Shown one piece after another: positions 8,040-15,872 of a stretch of 64,000 nt of DNA. Location: contig NZ_JACHGV010000015.1 in assembly GCF_014202475.1 (NCBI RefSeq), positions 62,001 through 126,000 of the forward strand, given 5' to 3'. The notes below the pieces were generated by a model. The model was not told the DNA's origin, did no database searches, and saw only the letters and a list, made by a program, of their open reading frames with translations. The translations under genes were made by a program, and so were the position numbers. Source of the stretch: Streptomyces paradoxus. GTDB lineage: Bacteria; Actinomycetota; Actinomycetes; Streptomycetales; Streptomycetaceae. The stretch's first letter is position 1. Each line of letters begins with the position of its first letter.

Positions 8040-8717
8040 ATGTCGCCCCTCCTGCGCGTTCACGGCCGGATCGGCCAGCGCACCCTCTTACTGACGACCG
8101 CCGCCGTACCGTTGACCGGCTGGGTGGTCCACGCCGTCGCGCTGCACAAGCAGCTCGCCGCCACCCGCCGCGACCCGCTGACCGGCCTCCTGCGCCGCGA
8201 CGCCTACACCGCCCGCGCCCGACGGCTCCTGGCCCGCCACGGGGACGACACGGCCCTGGTCATGGTCGACGCCGACCACTTCAAGGCCGTGAACGACACG
8301 ATGGGCCACCCGGCAGGCGACGCCGTCCTCACGACCTTCGGCGCCCGGCTCACCGCGTGGGCAGGCCCGCACGCGTCCGTGGGCAGGCTCGGAGGCGATG
8401 GGTTCGCAGTCGTCCTGGAGCTGCCCGCCACCCGCCGCGAACACCGCCTGGCGCAGCTGGTCCAGATGCTGCACGCGCCGGTCGTCCTGGACGACGGCCG
8501 CACCGTCGACGCCGCCGCCTCGATCGGCGCCGCGACGCCGGACGCGATCGGCACCCGCGACCTGACGGCGTTGCAGAGGGCGGCCGATGCCGCTCTGTAC
8601 GACGGCAAGCACTCCGGCCGCGCGGTCCTCGCGACGGGGCAGCACGCCACCGCGCCGTCCATCAACGGTCGCCGGGCCGGACGGCCGGGCACCGGTTTGT
8701 GGGGGCGTGCCGCATGA
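8040..8717 (+). CDS. GGDEF-domain protein with degenerate active site
   Basis: A 225-residue protein with one N-terminal membrane helix (about 15-34), the DPLTGLLRRDAY opening of GGDEF domains (45-56) and the metal-site region MVDADHFKAVND (75-86). The signature reads GGDGF (118-122). The glutamate needed for diguanylate cyclase catalysis is replaced by glycine, so synthesis of c-di-GMP is doubtful, and the protein may instead bind nucleotide or act as a scaffold. The stop overlaps the next ATG (ATGA). Confidence 0.75.
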   Translation: MSPLLRVHGRIGQRTLLLTTAAVPLTGWVVHAVALHKQLAATRRDPLTGLLRRDAYTARARRLLARHGDDTALVMVDADHFKAVNDTMGHPAGDAVLTTFGARLTAWAGPHASVGRLGGDGFAVVLELPATRREHRLAQLVQMLHAPVVLDDGRTVDAAASIGAATPDAIGTRDLTALQRAADAALYDGKHSGRAVLATGQHATAPSINGRRAGRPGTGLWGRAA

Positions 8718-9157
8718 GCATCGCCACCCTGCCCGAGGGCGACTGGATCCGCGGCATCACGATCCGCCAGCCCTGGGCGACCTGCATCCTCCCCGGGAAG
8801 AGCCCGGAAAACAGGCCACGGCACTGGTCGTGGCAGGGCTGGGTCATGATCCACGCCGGAAAGAGGAAGCCGGAGCCCGCCGTGCTGCGCGACCCGCTGG
8901 TCGCCACCGCGATCCGCGGCCGCGAACTGCACCTGGGCGCGGTCATCGGCGTCGCCCGCCTCATCGACTGCCACCTGGACCTGGGGCCCGCGCGGTGCAC
9001 AAGCCCGTGGGCGGAGCGCGGCGCGCACCACCTGGTCCTAGCCGACGTCCAGGAGCTCGCCCTGCCCGTGACTGCCACGGGCGCACTTCCGGCCTGGAAG
9101 CCAACGCCGGACCTGGTGGCGCAGGTGTTCCAGCAGTTGCCCGGCTTCAGGCCATGA
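8714..9157 (+). CDS. ASCH-domain (PUA-like) protein
   Basis: A 147-residue protein starting inside the stop of the GGDEF-like gene. It opens with ITIRQPWATCILPG (about 15-28) and continues with WVMIHAGKR and a VIGVARLIDCH strand, the typical order of the ASCH fold, a beta-barrel related to PUA domains that bind RNA or act on modified nucleosides. It is a compact single-domain protein without transmembrane segments, translationally coupled on both sides. A substrate is not indicated. Confidence 0.7.
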   Translation: MSIATLPEGDWIRGITIRQPWATCILPGKSPENRPRHWSWQGWVMIHAGKRKPEPAVLRDPLVATAIRGRELHLGAVIGVARLIDCHLDLGPARCTSPWAERGAHHLVLADVQELALPVTATGALPAWKPTPDLVAQVFQQLPGFRP

Positions 9158-9444
9158 AGGGACGTCCCAGCAAGAAGGAGTCGCCGTTCGAGCCGGGCCT
9201 GATCCCGGCTCCCAGCGGCCTCCTGGAATGGCGCGACGCTCGGCACTTCGACCGCTGGAAGGACCTGCCCTGCGTGTTGTGCGGGAGGCCCACACCGATG
9301 CGCTCGCACTCCGAAGAGCCCGTGCACAAGGCGTGCGCCGAGAGCTGGATAGCCGCCAACCCCGTTGAGGCCCGCCTTGGGCGGTTCGCCTCCGACGTCA
9401 AGCCGAAGCCCAAGTCCGAGGGCCAAGGCGACGACCACGCCTGA
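9154..9444 (+). CDS. Small zinc-binding protein
   Basis: A 96-residue protein overlapping the previous stop (ATGA). A CVLCG pair near residues 40-44 and a later HSEEPVHKACAESW segment give a plausible four-ligand zinc site (CxxC plus His/Cys). The basic ends suggest nucleic-acid contact. Family unknown. Its overlap with the ASCH gene suggests joint expression. Confidence 0.55.
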   Translation: MKGRPSKKESPFEPGLIPAPSGLLEWRDARHFDRWKDLPCVLCGRPTPMRSHSEEPVHKACAESWIAANPVEARLGRFASDVKPKPKSEGQGDDHA

Positions 9445-9465
9445 CTCCTCCGCCTGGAGGCTCCC

Positions 9466-9639
9466 ATGAGTAACACCCAACGCGACGTCGACCACGCCCT
9501 CGCCTACCCGGAACCGCCCGCGTCCCCGCTCTGGCACCGGCACGGCGCGAAGGCCCGGCCCCTCACCGACGCCCAGCGCAAGCGCAACCGCGAGCTGCTG
9601 GACATCGCCCAGCGCAAGCCCCGCACCGCCGCCGCGTAG
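9466..9639 (+). CDS. 57-aa basic hypothetical protein
   Basis: ATG at 9466 with GGAGG at 9456-9460. The product ends in a strongly basic helix (TDAQRKRNRELLDIAQRK), and its N-terminal half is Pro/His-rich. It is probably a small nucleic-acid- or protein-binding peptide. No family is recognised. Confidence 0.5.
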   Translation: MSNTQRDVDHALAYPEPPASPLWHRHGAKARPLTDAQRKRNRELLDIAQRKPRTAAA

Positions 9640-9651
9640 GAGGGCCAGTCG

Positions 9652-10518
9652 ATGTTCACCGACATGAAAGAGGCCCTCGAAGCCGAGGCCCTCGAACTCA
9701 CCCCGCTCGGCAGCGACCAGTCGACCGCCGCCTCCCTGGTGGTCGCCCGGAACGCCCGCGACAAGGACGACCTGGCCGACCTGCTGGGCGCCCTCGGACT
9801 GCCCTGCGCCGAAGACGACCTCGTGCGGCTGCTTCCGCACCTGGCCAACCCTGACACCTGCACCGGAGATTCCATGACCGTCAACGCCTTCACTGCCACC
9901 GCCGCTTCCATGCTCAAGAACGGTGACAGCCCCGAGCACGTCCGCAGCACGCTCGGACTGTCGGAAAGCGAGCTCGCCGACGCCGTGAAGCACGCCGACC
10001 TGCCCACCCCCACCACCGTCCCGACCCCGGACACGGACGACAGCACCAGCAGCCCGGAGGTGGCTGCCCAGGCGCCTGACGGCATGGCGGGCACCGACGG
10101 GATCGAGGCCCTGCTCTCCTGGGCGGAGAACCACCCCGCCGCCAGCATCCGCAACCGGGCCGCCCGCGCCCGCAGCGACCTCACCGAGCTGACGGAACGC
10201 CGCGCCGCCGACGCTGCGCAACGGGAGGCAGAAGAGCGTGTCGCCAAGGCCGCGGCCGAACTGGAAGCCGCGCGGGCGCAGCTGCGCGCGATGAAGGCCG
10301 GCGGCCGCGCCGCCACGGCGGTACAGGACGCCACGCCCCTGACCCCCGCCACGGCCCCGGCCGCGACCCGCAAGCGCAGCAAGGAAGAGCTGGCCGCGAT
10401 CCGGACGTGGGCGCGCGCCAACGGTTACCAGGTCGCCGACAAGGGCAACCCGGCCAAGGCCGTCCTGGACGCCTACGACGCAGCCCACCGCACCACCGCC
10501 CGGGCGGAGGCGATCTGA
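9652..10518 (+). CDS. Lsr2-like nucleoid protein with extended N-terminus
   Basis: A 288-residue protein. The C-terminal about 45 residues (EELAAIRTWARANGYQVADKGN...KAVLDAYDAAH) match the DNA-binding domain of Lsr2, the actinobacterial xenogeneic silencer. The usual RGR minor-groove hook is replaced by KGN, so DNA affinity or specificity may differ. The region 180-225 is a charged coiled coil (AAQREAEERVAKAAAELEAARAQL), and the N-terminal third contains a possible helix-turn-helix (SPEHVRSTLGLSESELADAV). A plasmid-borne silencer or stealth function is plausible. The TGA overlaps the next ATG. Confidence 0.65.
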   Translation: MFTDMKEALEAEALELTPLGSDQSTAASLVVARNARDKDDLADLLGALGLPCAEDDLVRLLPHLANPDTCTGDSMTVNAFTATAASMLKNGDSPEHVRSTLGLSESELADAVKHADLPTPTTVPTPDTDDSTSSPEVAAQAPDGMAGTDGIEALLSWAENHPAASIRNRAARARSDLTELTERRAADAAQREAEERVAKAAAELEAARAQLRAMKAGGRAATAVQDATPLTPATAPAATRKRSKEELAAIRTWARANGYQVADKGNPAKAVLDAYDAAHRTTARAEAI

Positions 10519-10988
10519 TGGACACCAAGAACCTCACCGTCGACGGCTTCCTCGACACCGTCCCCACACCCGGCGCCGCGCCGTACACCGCCCAGTTCCA
10601 GCTGATCGTCTCCCCCACCGACGACGCCGTGGACGACGTGATCTGGTCCTGCACCACCACCAAACCCGGGATCGTGCACGCGCTGCTCACCGAGATCCAG
10701 CCCGGCGACCTGCTGCACGTCTCCGGTGTCCTCACCCAGCCCGACAAGCCGACGGAGCCCGCCCGGCTCACCGTCGACGCCCTGGAGGTCCTGGCCACCG
10801 CACCGGCCCGCCCACTCCAGGAGATGGTTCTCGACAGGTACGGCGACTACGTCGTGGTGTTCGACGCCGACACCGACGCCGTGCCCGTGTTCACCGCCCT
10901 CGGGCAGTGGGTCGGCGAGGCGGAGAGCCCCGACACCATCGGCACGCTGATCGAGATCCACGAGCGCGTGAACGGCGGTGATGGGTGA
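10518..10988 (+). CDS. OB-fold-like single-domain protein
   Basis: A 156-residue protein coupled to the Lsr2-like gene (TGATG). The central GDLLHVSGVLTQPDKPTEPARLTVDALEVL (about 64-94) has the strand pattern and Gly spacing of an OB-fold, which would suit single-stranded DNA or RNA binding. The N-terminal LTVDGFLDTVPTPG motif recurs in a decayed fragment at 12350-12544. There are no catalytic residues. A role in plasmid DNA metabolism is inferred only from the fold-like pattern. Confidence 0.45.
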   Translation: MDTKNLTVDGFLDTVPTPGAAPYTAQFQLIVSPTDDAVDDVIWSCTTTKPGIVHALLTEIQPGDLLHVSGVLTQPDKPTEPARLTVDALEVLATAPARPLQEMVLDRYGDYVVVFDADTDAVPVFTALGQWVGEAESPDTIGTLIEIHERVNGGDG

Positions 10989-11170
10989 TGACCACGACCA
11001 CCGCGCAGTCCCGCACGGTCCTGGAGCGATTCCCCGCCGGAGGCCCCCGCGGCTCCTGGCCCGCCGACGAATACGCCGCCGCCAAGCGCGCTCAGGGCAC
11101 GAACGCCTGGGTCGTGATGGACCTGGCCACCGATCAGTTCCTCGTAGTCACCGACGCCACCCCTCAGTAG
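10988..11170 (+). CDS. 60-aa hypothetical protein
   Basis: The ATG at 10988 overlaps the upstream TGA; a GTG three bases earlier is an alternative. The product begins with a Thr-rich tail followed by VLERFPAGGPRGSW and AWVVMDLATDQFLVV, a compact beta-rich pattern. No family is recognised. It is followed by a strong hairpin, which suggests the end of a coupled block. Confidence 0.5.
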   Translation: MTTTTAQSRTVLERFPAGGPRGSWPADEYAAAKRAQGTNAWVVMDLATDQFLVVTDATPQ

Positions 11171-11180
11171 CACCACCCCG

Positions 11181-11219
11181 GAGCGCCGCGCCCAACCTTC
11201 CCGTCCGGGCGCGGCGCTC
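11181..11219. terminator. Intercistronic GC hairpin, 13-bp stem
   Basis: A perfect 13-bp inverted repeat (GAGCGCCGCGCCC at 11181-11193, complement at 11207-11219) with a 13-nt loop sits 10 bp after a stop codon. Confidence 0.6.
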
Positions 11220-11248
11220 GCTCGTCTCCGACAAGGAGGACCCCCTTC

Positions 11249-11488
11249 ATGGCCCGCATCACCGTCCGCGTGGACCCCAGGCACGCCGACAACAGCCCCT
11301 GCGACCACGTGGTGAAGCCCTCCGGCCAGCCCCGCGATCCCGGTTCCGGCTGCCCCGGCCGGACACAGTTCGCCGTCGTCTGCTCCGAGCACGGCGACGT
11401 CGGCGAACCGCAGCACGTCAAGGTCCTTGCCGAGCCCGCGGCCGTCGAGCACCGCCAGGAGCACCGCGCCGCCCTCGCCGCCCGCTGA
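11249..11488 (+). CDS. 79-aa hypothetical Cys/His protein
   Basis: ATG behind AAGGAGG. Three Cys and several His (CDHVV, GCPGRTQFAVVCSEHGD) are spaced as in a small metal-binding domain, but the pattern is not a recognised finger. It stands alone between two strong hairpins. Function unknown. Confidence 0.5.
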   Translation: MARITVRVDPRHADNSPCDHVVKPSGQPRDPGSGCPGRTQFAVVCSEHGDVGEPQHVKVLAEPAAVEHRQEHRAALAAR

Positions 11489-11512
11489 CCACCGGAACCC
11501 CTCCACACAGAC

Positions 11513-11553
11513 CTGCGGGGCGGCCATCGACACCGGCTCCGGCCGCCCCGCAG
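11513..11553. terminator. Intercistronic GC hairpin, 13-bp stem
   Basis: A perfect 13-bp inverted repeat (CTGCGGGGCGGCC at 11513-11525, complement at 11541-11553) with a 15-nt loop. Confidence 0.6.
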
Positions 11554-11582
11554 CACCAGCCCATCACCCGACGGAGCCCCCT

Positions 11583-12298
11583 ATGACGGACACCACCACC
11601 AACCTCACGCGCCTGCGCGCTCGGATGCTGGCCACCGCGTTCAGCAACGCCGACATCTGGACCCGCAGCAGCGCCTTCCTCACCGACCAGGCCGTGGCCG
11701 CGCTCGCCCGCTGCGACCGCGCCGCAGCCGAAGCCCTCGCTGCGTCGCTGCTGGCCCCGGAGTTCCTCCACGACACCCAGGTCCTGGGCGCGGCCGTGGA
11801 AGCCGGAATCGACACCAGCACCTGGGAGGAACGCCGCGAGAACATCCGGGCCTACGCCCGCGAGGCCTACGAGCTGCCTGCAAGTCCGACCCGGCAACCG
11901 AGGCCAGGCGGATCTGGGCGTCGCTCTACGAGCACCACCCGCAGATCGCGGCGGCCCTGGCCGACTTCCTCCGCGCGATGACCGACACCTGGCGCGAGGA
12001 CCTGTTCACCATCAGCCCCCACTCCCCCGCCGCCATCCCGCCGACGAGGAAACTCCCCGCGCCGGAGACCGCGCCGTACGACCCGCTGGACTGGGAAGAC
12101 TGCCCGGCCTGCACCGAAGCGCAGGACCAGTGCCGCTATCACGCCGGCTTCTACGCCGGCATGGAGTACCAGCGCGCCCTGATCACTACGGCGCTGACCG
12201 ACCACACGGCCATCGACCAGCTCCAACAGCGCCACCACGAAATCGAGGTCAGCACCGCCCGGACGGCATCCGCCGACACGAACACCGCCACCCCGTGA
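11583..12298 (+). pseudogene. Frameshifted hypothetical gene
   Basis: The frame from ATG 11583 encodes a helical protein as far as EAYEL near 11876, then turns into Ser/Arg-rich out-of-frame text and stops at 11981. From 11879 a second frame continues sensibly (CKSDPATEARRIWASLYEHHP through a CPACTEAQDQCRYHAG zinc-like segment) to TGA at 12298. A missing base or -1 shift near 11877-11879 would restore a single 238-residue protein. Alternatively the downstream ORF could start alone at ATG 11978. Family unknown; sequencing error is possible. Confidence 0.5.
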
Positions 12299-12301
12299 CG
12301 C

Positions 12302-12339
12302 CCGGGGCGGCCGTCGACCTCCGAGCCCGGCCGCCCCGG
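12302..12339. terminator. Intercistronic GC hairpin, 11-bp stem
   Basis: A perfect 11-bp inverted repeat (CCGGGGCGGCC at 12302-12312, complement at 12329-12339) with a 16-nt loop, placed just after the stop of the frameshifted gene. Confidence 0.55.
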
Positions 12340-12349
12340 TGCCCAAACC

Positions 12350-12544
12350 AGTCTCACCGAAGGCCCGCTGACGGTCGGCGGCTTCCTCGCCCTGCCCGAC
12401 ACCCACACCACCGACCTACGCCTGGTCGTCCTCACCGTCGACGCCGAGCGCCTAGAACCGCGGCCCCCAGTCACCACACGGCCGGCCCTGCGTCTCCTAC
12501 GCACCGACGCCTGTACGACTCAGCCCGCCGCATCGTCCGACTGA
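12350..12544 (+). pseudogene. Startless fragment resembling the OB-fold-like gene
   Basis: This frame has no start codon. It reads LTEGPLTVGGFLALPDT and then LRLVVLTVDAERL before a degenerate tail and TGA. The two motifs resemble LTVDGFLDT and LTVDALEVL of the gene at 10518, with the middle missing. I infer a decayed partial duplicate; the similarity is short and could be chance. Confidence 0.25.
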
Positions 12545-12574
12545 CAGCCTGCGAGCCCGAAGGAATTTCTCACG

Positions 12575-12925
12575 ATGGCGACCTCCGTCATACCCAGCCA
12601 GCAAACGGCACTGACTGCCAGCCAGGCCGTCGCCCTGTCCCTGCTCCGCGACAGCTACCGGCAGCGAACCATCACCGCTCGTACCGGCAGTGATCCCGAC
12701 GACCTGTACCGCCTCGCCATGCTGCACGACGTCACCGCTCCGCACGGCACGGTGGAAGGCCACGAATGCCACGAGGCCCGCAGGGAAGAACCCTGCATCG
12801 CCTGCACGCACGCCTACGGGCGAGCACTGGCCCGCCAGCAAGCACAACGCCGCAGGACGGTCAGCGCACTCCCCCGCGCGCTCCGCCCTGTCCACAGCCT
12901 GCAGGGAAGGAGGGTCGTCAGGTGA
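12575..12925 (+). CDS. Small protein with HGT...CxxC motif
   Basis: A 116-residue protein with ATG after an AAGGAAT site. Residues 57-80 (HGTVEGHECHEARREEPCIACTHAY) match a motif repeated in many Streptomyces plasmid and phage proteins (HGT...H...PCxxC), probably a small metal-binding or DNA-contact unit. The N-terminal region is helical (ALTASQAVALSLLRDSYRQR), and the tail is Arg-rich. It has been compared with WhiB-like proteins but lacks their four-cysteine cluster. Function unknown. Confidence 0.55.
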   Translation: MATSVIPSQQTALTASQAVALSLLRDSYRQRTITARTGSDPDDLYRLAMLHDVTAPHGTVEGHECHEARREEPCIACTHAYGRALARQQAQRRRTVSALPRALRPVHSLQGRRVVR

Positions 12926-12990
12926 CCGTGCCTCTGCCCGCCCTGCCGCCCGGGCGACCCCAGCGGCCCGATCGTTCACGCCGGACCTGA
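12922..12990 (+). CDS. Possible 22-aa basic peptide
   Basis: A GTG overlapping the upstream stop (GTGA) opens 22 codons rich in Pro/Arg and ends with TGA. It resembles in style the 35-aa peptide at 3186. It may simply be untranslated; nothing else is visible between 12991 and the terminator at 13140. Confidence 0.25.
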   Translation: MTVPLPALPPGRPQRPDRSRRT

Positions 12991-13139
12991 CCGAGCACTG
13001 AAGGCCACGCGCACACCAGCCCCCAGAACGGCCCGGGCGGCCGTCGCCCCCTCAGCCCGGCCACCCGGGTGCCACATCTCATCCCAAGAGGCAGGAGAGA
13101 AACGGCCAGCGGTCGTTCCCTCGACACGCTCTGACCACG

Positions 13140-13190
13140 AGGCCCCGCGTTCCGGACGACACGTTCCGGGGCGCGGGGCCTTTCGTTTTT
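13140..13190 (+). terminator. Intrinsic terminator
   Basis: A 10-bp perfect stem (AGGCCCCGCG at 13140-13149, complement at 13172-13181) is followed by a T-rich run (13181-13190), the classic rho-independent layout and rare in this GC-rich window. It closes the long rightward operon and isolates the par region. Confidence 0.8.
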
Positions 13191-13285
13191 CACGACCGAG
13201 TCCCCCCTTCGAGCCGCAGCCGCAGCATGGGGCGACCTGGCCCTCAGCGACGTGCGCAGCACCGGGAGGGGACCACTCGATCGAG

Positions 13286-13300
13286 TATTCCGACGGAATA
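13286..13300. promoter_or_regulatory. parS-like palindrome 1
   Basis: TATTCCGACGGAATA, a perfect 7-1-7 palindrome, about 200 bp before parB. Five copies lie only around parB and parA, so it is the likely ParB-binding centromere or operator. Confidence 0.7.
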
Positions 13301-13400
13301 TCAGACGCCCAGACATACGCCCTGCTGGCTACTGGGCACGGGGACACAACTGCGCGACAGCTAACAAATACGGGCATAGGGATGAGAGTGGAGCCTCGGA

Positions 13401-13415
13401 TATTCCGACGGAATA
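13401..13415. promoter_or_regulatory. parS-like palindrome 2
   Basis: An identical 15-mer 82 bp before the parB start codon, in promoter position, so it could also serve ParB autoregulation. Confidence 0.7.
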
Positions 13416-13496
13416 CCGCCCCGTTGCCTAGGGGCGAGCCGCTGGCCCGCTAGGGTCACCTCCAGTCAGCACCCATTCGTCTCAGGAGCACCCCAC

Positions 13497-14852
13497 ATGG
13501 CCGCTGGAGCCTCCGGGCCCACGATGACCTTCGGCAGGAAGAAGAAGACCCGAAGCATCTGGGACGACCCAGATGCCGTAGAGGTCGTCGAAATCCCCCT
13601 CAAGCAACTCCACCCCAACCCCTTCAACCCCCGCCTCGTCTACCGGGACGAGGACATCGACGAGCTCGCCGAGTCGATCAAGGCAGAAGGCGGAGTTCTC
13701 CAGGACCTGTCGGTAGCTGAAGTAGAGGGCTTCCTCGAGTACTGGCGTCCCCGCCTCGCTGAGACGCAGCCAGAGAAGCTTGAGGAGCTGGAGGACAAGC
13801 TGGGATCGGTCCCGGCCGGCGACTACGTCACCCTCATCGGACACAACAGGAAGCTCGCCCTGGCCCGGGCCGGCAAGGACTCTGCGCCCTGCAAGGTCAC
13901 CAACTCGAAAATCCCCCGGGCACGGCTTCTCGGACTGCCGGAGAACATGCGGCGGATCCCGCTGAACCCGATCGAAGAGGCACTGGGCTTCCAAGGGGCG
14001 CTCGACGACGGAATGCTGCAAGCGGAGGTCGCCGCGCAGACTGGATGCAGGCAACCTCACATCTCGCGCCGAATCAAGCTGCTCAAGCTCCCCACCGAAG
14101 TCCAACAGGCTGTCATGGACGGACTCGCTGTCAGCGAGGCAGAGACCCTGCTCGACAGGCTCACCACTCCAGAGCAGCACCTGCAGGCCTGGCGGGTCAT
14201 GAAGGAGGAAGGCATCAAGGCCGCCTTTGCCGCCGCGAGGGTCCTGGCACCCGCGACCCCAACAACTCCCAAGGCCAAGCCCGCGCCCAAGGCGAAGCAG
14301 ACTCCTGCCGTCCCGCCTCAGCAGACGAATTCCCCGGACCAGCAAGCATCAGAAGAGACCAAGCCAACCGGCTCTGATCACGATGCCTCCAATCAGCAGA
14401 CTGAGCAGATCAACCCGGAGACCCGAAACGAGGCGGAACCCGACCACAGCGCCGAAGCGGCGCAACTGCGCGTGCAGGCATGCCGCACCGTCCTGGAGCT
14501 GGGAGTCCCCTCGAACCCCCGAGAAACTCTGCGCCTCCTGGCCCCTGCCCTCCTCGCGGCCCCGAGCAAGTCCGCTCGCCAGATGGCTCACGAGTGGCTG
14601 CGGTCAACCGCCAAGCCCATCGGGCCCGATGTAGCGGGGGTGGACAAGTACTTCGCCGAGGTGTCCGCATCCGGCGACGCAAAGAAGACCGCTCACGTCG
14701 CCCTGGCCGTCGCCCTGGCCGTCGCCGAGCAGCGTGCCTCCGACGCCAGCCGCCTCTGGGACGCCCAGGACCGTGACTACATCGCCCATCTGAAGTCCGC
14801 CGTCAACTATCAGCCCACCGACTGGGAGCTGGACCGCCTCGGCGGCAAGTGA
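13497..14852 (+). CDS. parB: ParB-family centromere-binding protein
   Basis: A 451-residue protein with ATG start and AGGAG upstream. N-terminal ParB motifs are visible: NPFNPR (about 41-46), ESIKAEGGVLQ (59-69) and an IGHNRKLALARAG box (114-126). A helix-turn-helix (about 171-196, AEVAAQTGCRQPHISRRIKLL) follows, then a Pro/Ala/Gln-rich linker and a C-terminal helical domain. ParB proteins bind parS and, with ParA, segregate low-copy replicons. The gene is flanked by palindromes on both sides and precedes parA, the reverse of the common parA-parB order. Confidence 0.88.
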   Translation: MAAGASGPTMTFGRKKKTRSIWDDPDAVEVVEIPLKQLHPNPFNPRLVYRDEDIDELAESIKAEGGVLQDLSVAEVEGFLEYWRPRLAETQPEKLEELEDKLGSVPAGDYVTLIGHNRKLALARAGKDSAPCKVTNSKIPRARLLGLPENMRRIPLNPIEEALGFQGALDDGMLQAEVAAQTGCRQPHISRRIKLLKLPTEVQQAVMDGLAVSEAETLLDRLTTPEQHLQAWRVMKEEGIKAAFAAARVLAPATPTTPKAKPAPKAKQTPAVPPQQTNSPDQQASEETKPTGSDHDASNQQTEQINPETRNEAEPDHSAEAAQLRVQACRTVLELGVPSNPRETLRLLAPALLAAPSKSARQMAHEWLRSTAKPIGPDVAGVDKYFAEVSASGDAKKTAHVALAVALAVAEQRASDASRLWDAQDRDYIAHLKSAVNYQPTDWELDRLGGK

Positions 14853-14862
14853 GGCAGGCCCG

Positions 14863-14877
14863 TATTCCGTCGGAATG
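14863..14877. promoter_or_regulatory. parS-like palindrome 3 (variant)
   Basis: TATTCCGTCGGAATG, one arm mismatched and the centre changed from A to T. It lies 11 bp after the parB stop. Confidence 0.6.
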
Positions 14878-14898
14878 CTGCTGACCTAGCGATCGCAG

Positions 14899-14913
14899 TA
14901 TTCCGACGGAATA
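14899..14913. promoter_or_regulatory. parS-like palindrome 4
   Basis: A perfect copy of the 15-mer, 35 bp before the parA start and 36 bp from copy 3. Confidence 0.7.
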
Positions 14914-14947
14914 CGAGGGCGCCCCAGCACGACCCTCAGGAGAACCC

Positions 14948-15853
14948 TTGCCAACCTCCAAGACCGCGAACGCGCCCGAAGCGCCGCGCATCTTCGCCTG
15001 CTCCGTCATCGCCGGTGGCGCCGGGAAGACCCAAGACGTCATCAACCTCGCCGTCGAAGCAGCCGGACGAGGGCACTCAGTAGCCGTCGCAGACTTCGAC
15101 CCTCAGCGCACTGCTTCCCACATCCTCGGTTACCAGGACCCCCCCGAGGGCCAGCCGACCATCTTCGATGTTCTGCAGGGAAAGCACAGTCTTGAGGAAG
15201 CAGTCGTCCCGGCTCGCTACCGCATCGGTGAAGGTGAAGACGACAGTGCGTTCCGCCTTATCCCCAACCTTGACCTCATCCTTGGGACACCAGAGATGGC
15301 GGATGCGGAAGTCAACCTCGGTCTCGACCCGGCCGGTGTGCTGTGGCTGCAGAACGTTCTGGACGAGCAACTGCCCGAAGGACGCTGGAGCATCATGTTC
15401 TTCGACTGCGGCCCGACCCTCGGAATCCTTCTGCTGTCGATCGCCATGGTCGGCCCAGAGGTCATCGGATGCGTCGCCGATGAGTTCAAGTACATCATCG
15501 GCCTGCAAGACCTCGAAGACACCCTGGACAAGGGAGCTCGCAAGTTCCGCCGCTTCGGATTCAGAACCGAGGTGCAGCACATCCTTGCCACCAACATCCC
15601 CCTGGACGCCCAGGGCAACATCCGGCGCAGCGGCGGAGCGGTCGCAGATGACGCGATCAAAGCCATCCGCGGCAACCCGGACTGGCACCCCAAGCTGCTG
15701 CCCATCATCCGACGCAAGCAGCGTTTCAAGGACACCATCGTCACCCAGCGCCCGCTGCGATTCCTCGATCCCCGCAACGAGGCACTCCAAGACATCGCTG
15801 CTGTCGCGGACGCCCTTGGCATCCCGCGGCTCAACTCGACTCGGAAGCGGTGA
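14948..15853 (+). CDS. parA: ParA-family partition ATPase, atypical P-loop
   Basis: A 301-residue protein with a TTG start behind CAGGAG. The deviant Walker A reads AGGAGKT (about 22-28). ParA/MinD proteins normally have KGGxGKT, so the signature lysine is replaced by alanine. ADFDPQ (48-53) and FFDCGPTLG (Walker B region, near 156-164) are present. It should be the nucleoid-gliding ATPase that moves ParB-parS complexes. Loss of the signature lysine may alter the dimer switch. The assignment rests on the fold motifs and on pairing with ParB and parS sites. Confidence 0.85.
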   Translation: MPTSKTANAPEAPRIFACSVIAGGAGKTQDVINLAVEAAGRGHSVAVADFDPQRTASHILGYQDPPEGQPTIFDVLQGKHSLEEAVVPARYRIGEGEDDSAFRLIPNLDLILGTPEMADAEVNLGLDPAGVLWLQNVLDEQLPEGRWSIMFFDCGPTLGILLLSIAMVGPEVIGCVADEFKYIIGLQDLEDTLDKGARKFRRFGFRTEVQHILATNIPLDAQGNIRRSGGAVADDAIKAIRGNPDWHPKLLPIIRRKQRFKDTIVTQRPLRFLDPRNEALQDIAAVADALGIPRLNSTRKR

Positions 15854-15857
15854 AGAG

Positions 15858-15872
15858 TATTCCGACGGAATA
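15858..15872. promoter_or_regulatory. parS-like palindrome 5
   Basis: A perfect copy of the 15-mer 5 bp after the parA stop, closing the array. The rest of the gap to 16093 shows no gene. Confidence 0.7.

Noticed and set aside
8662..10488. 608-codon minus-strand ORF
   Set aside because: Antisense shadow over several coupled rightward genes with ribosome sites.
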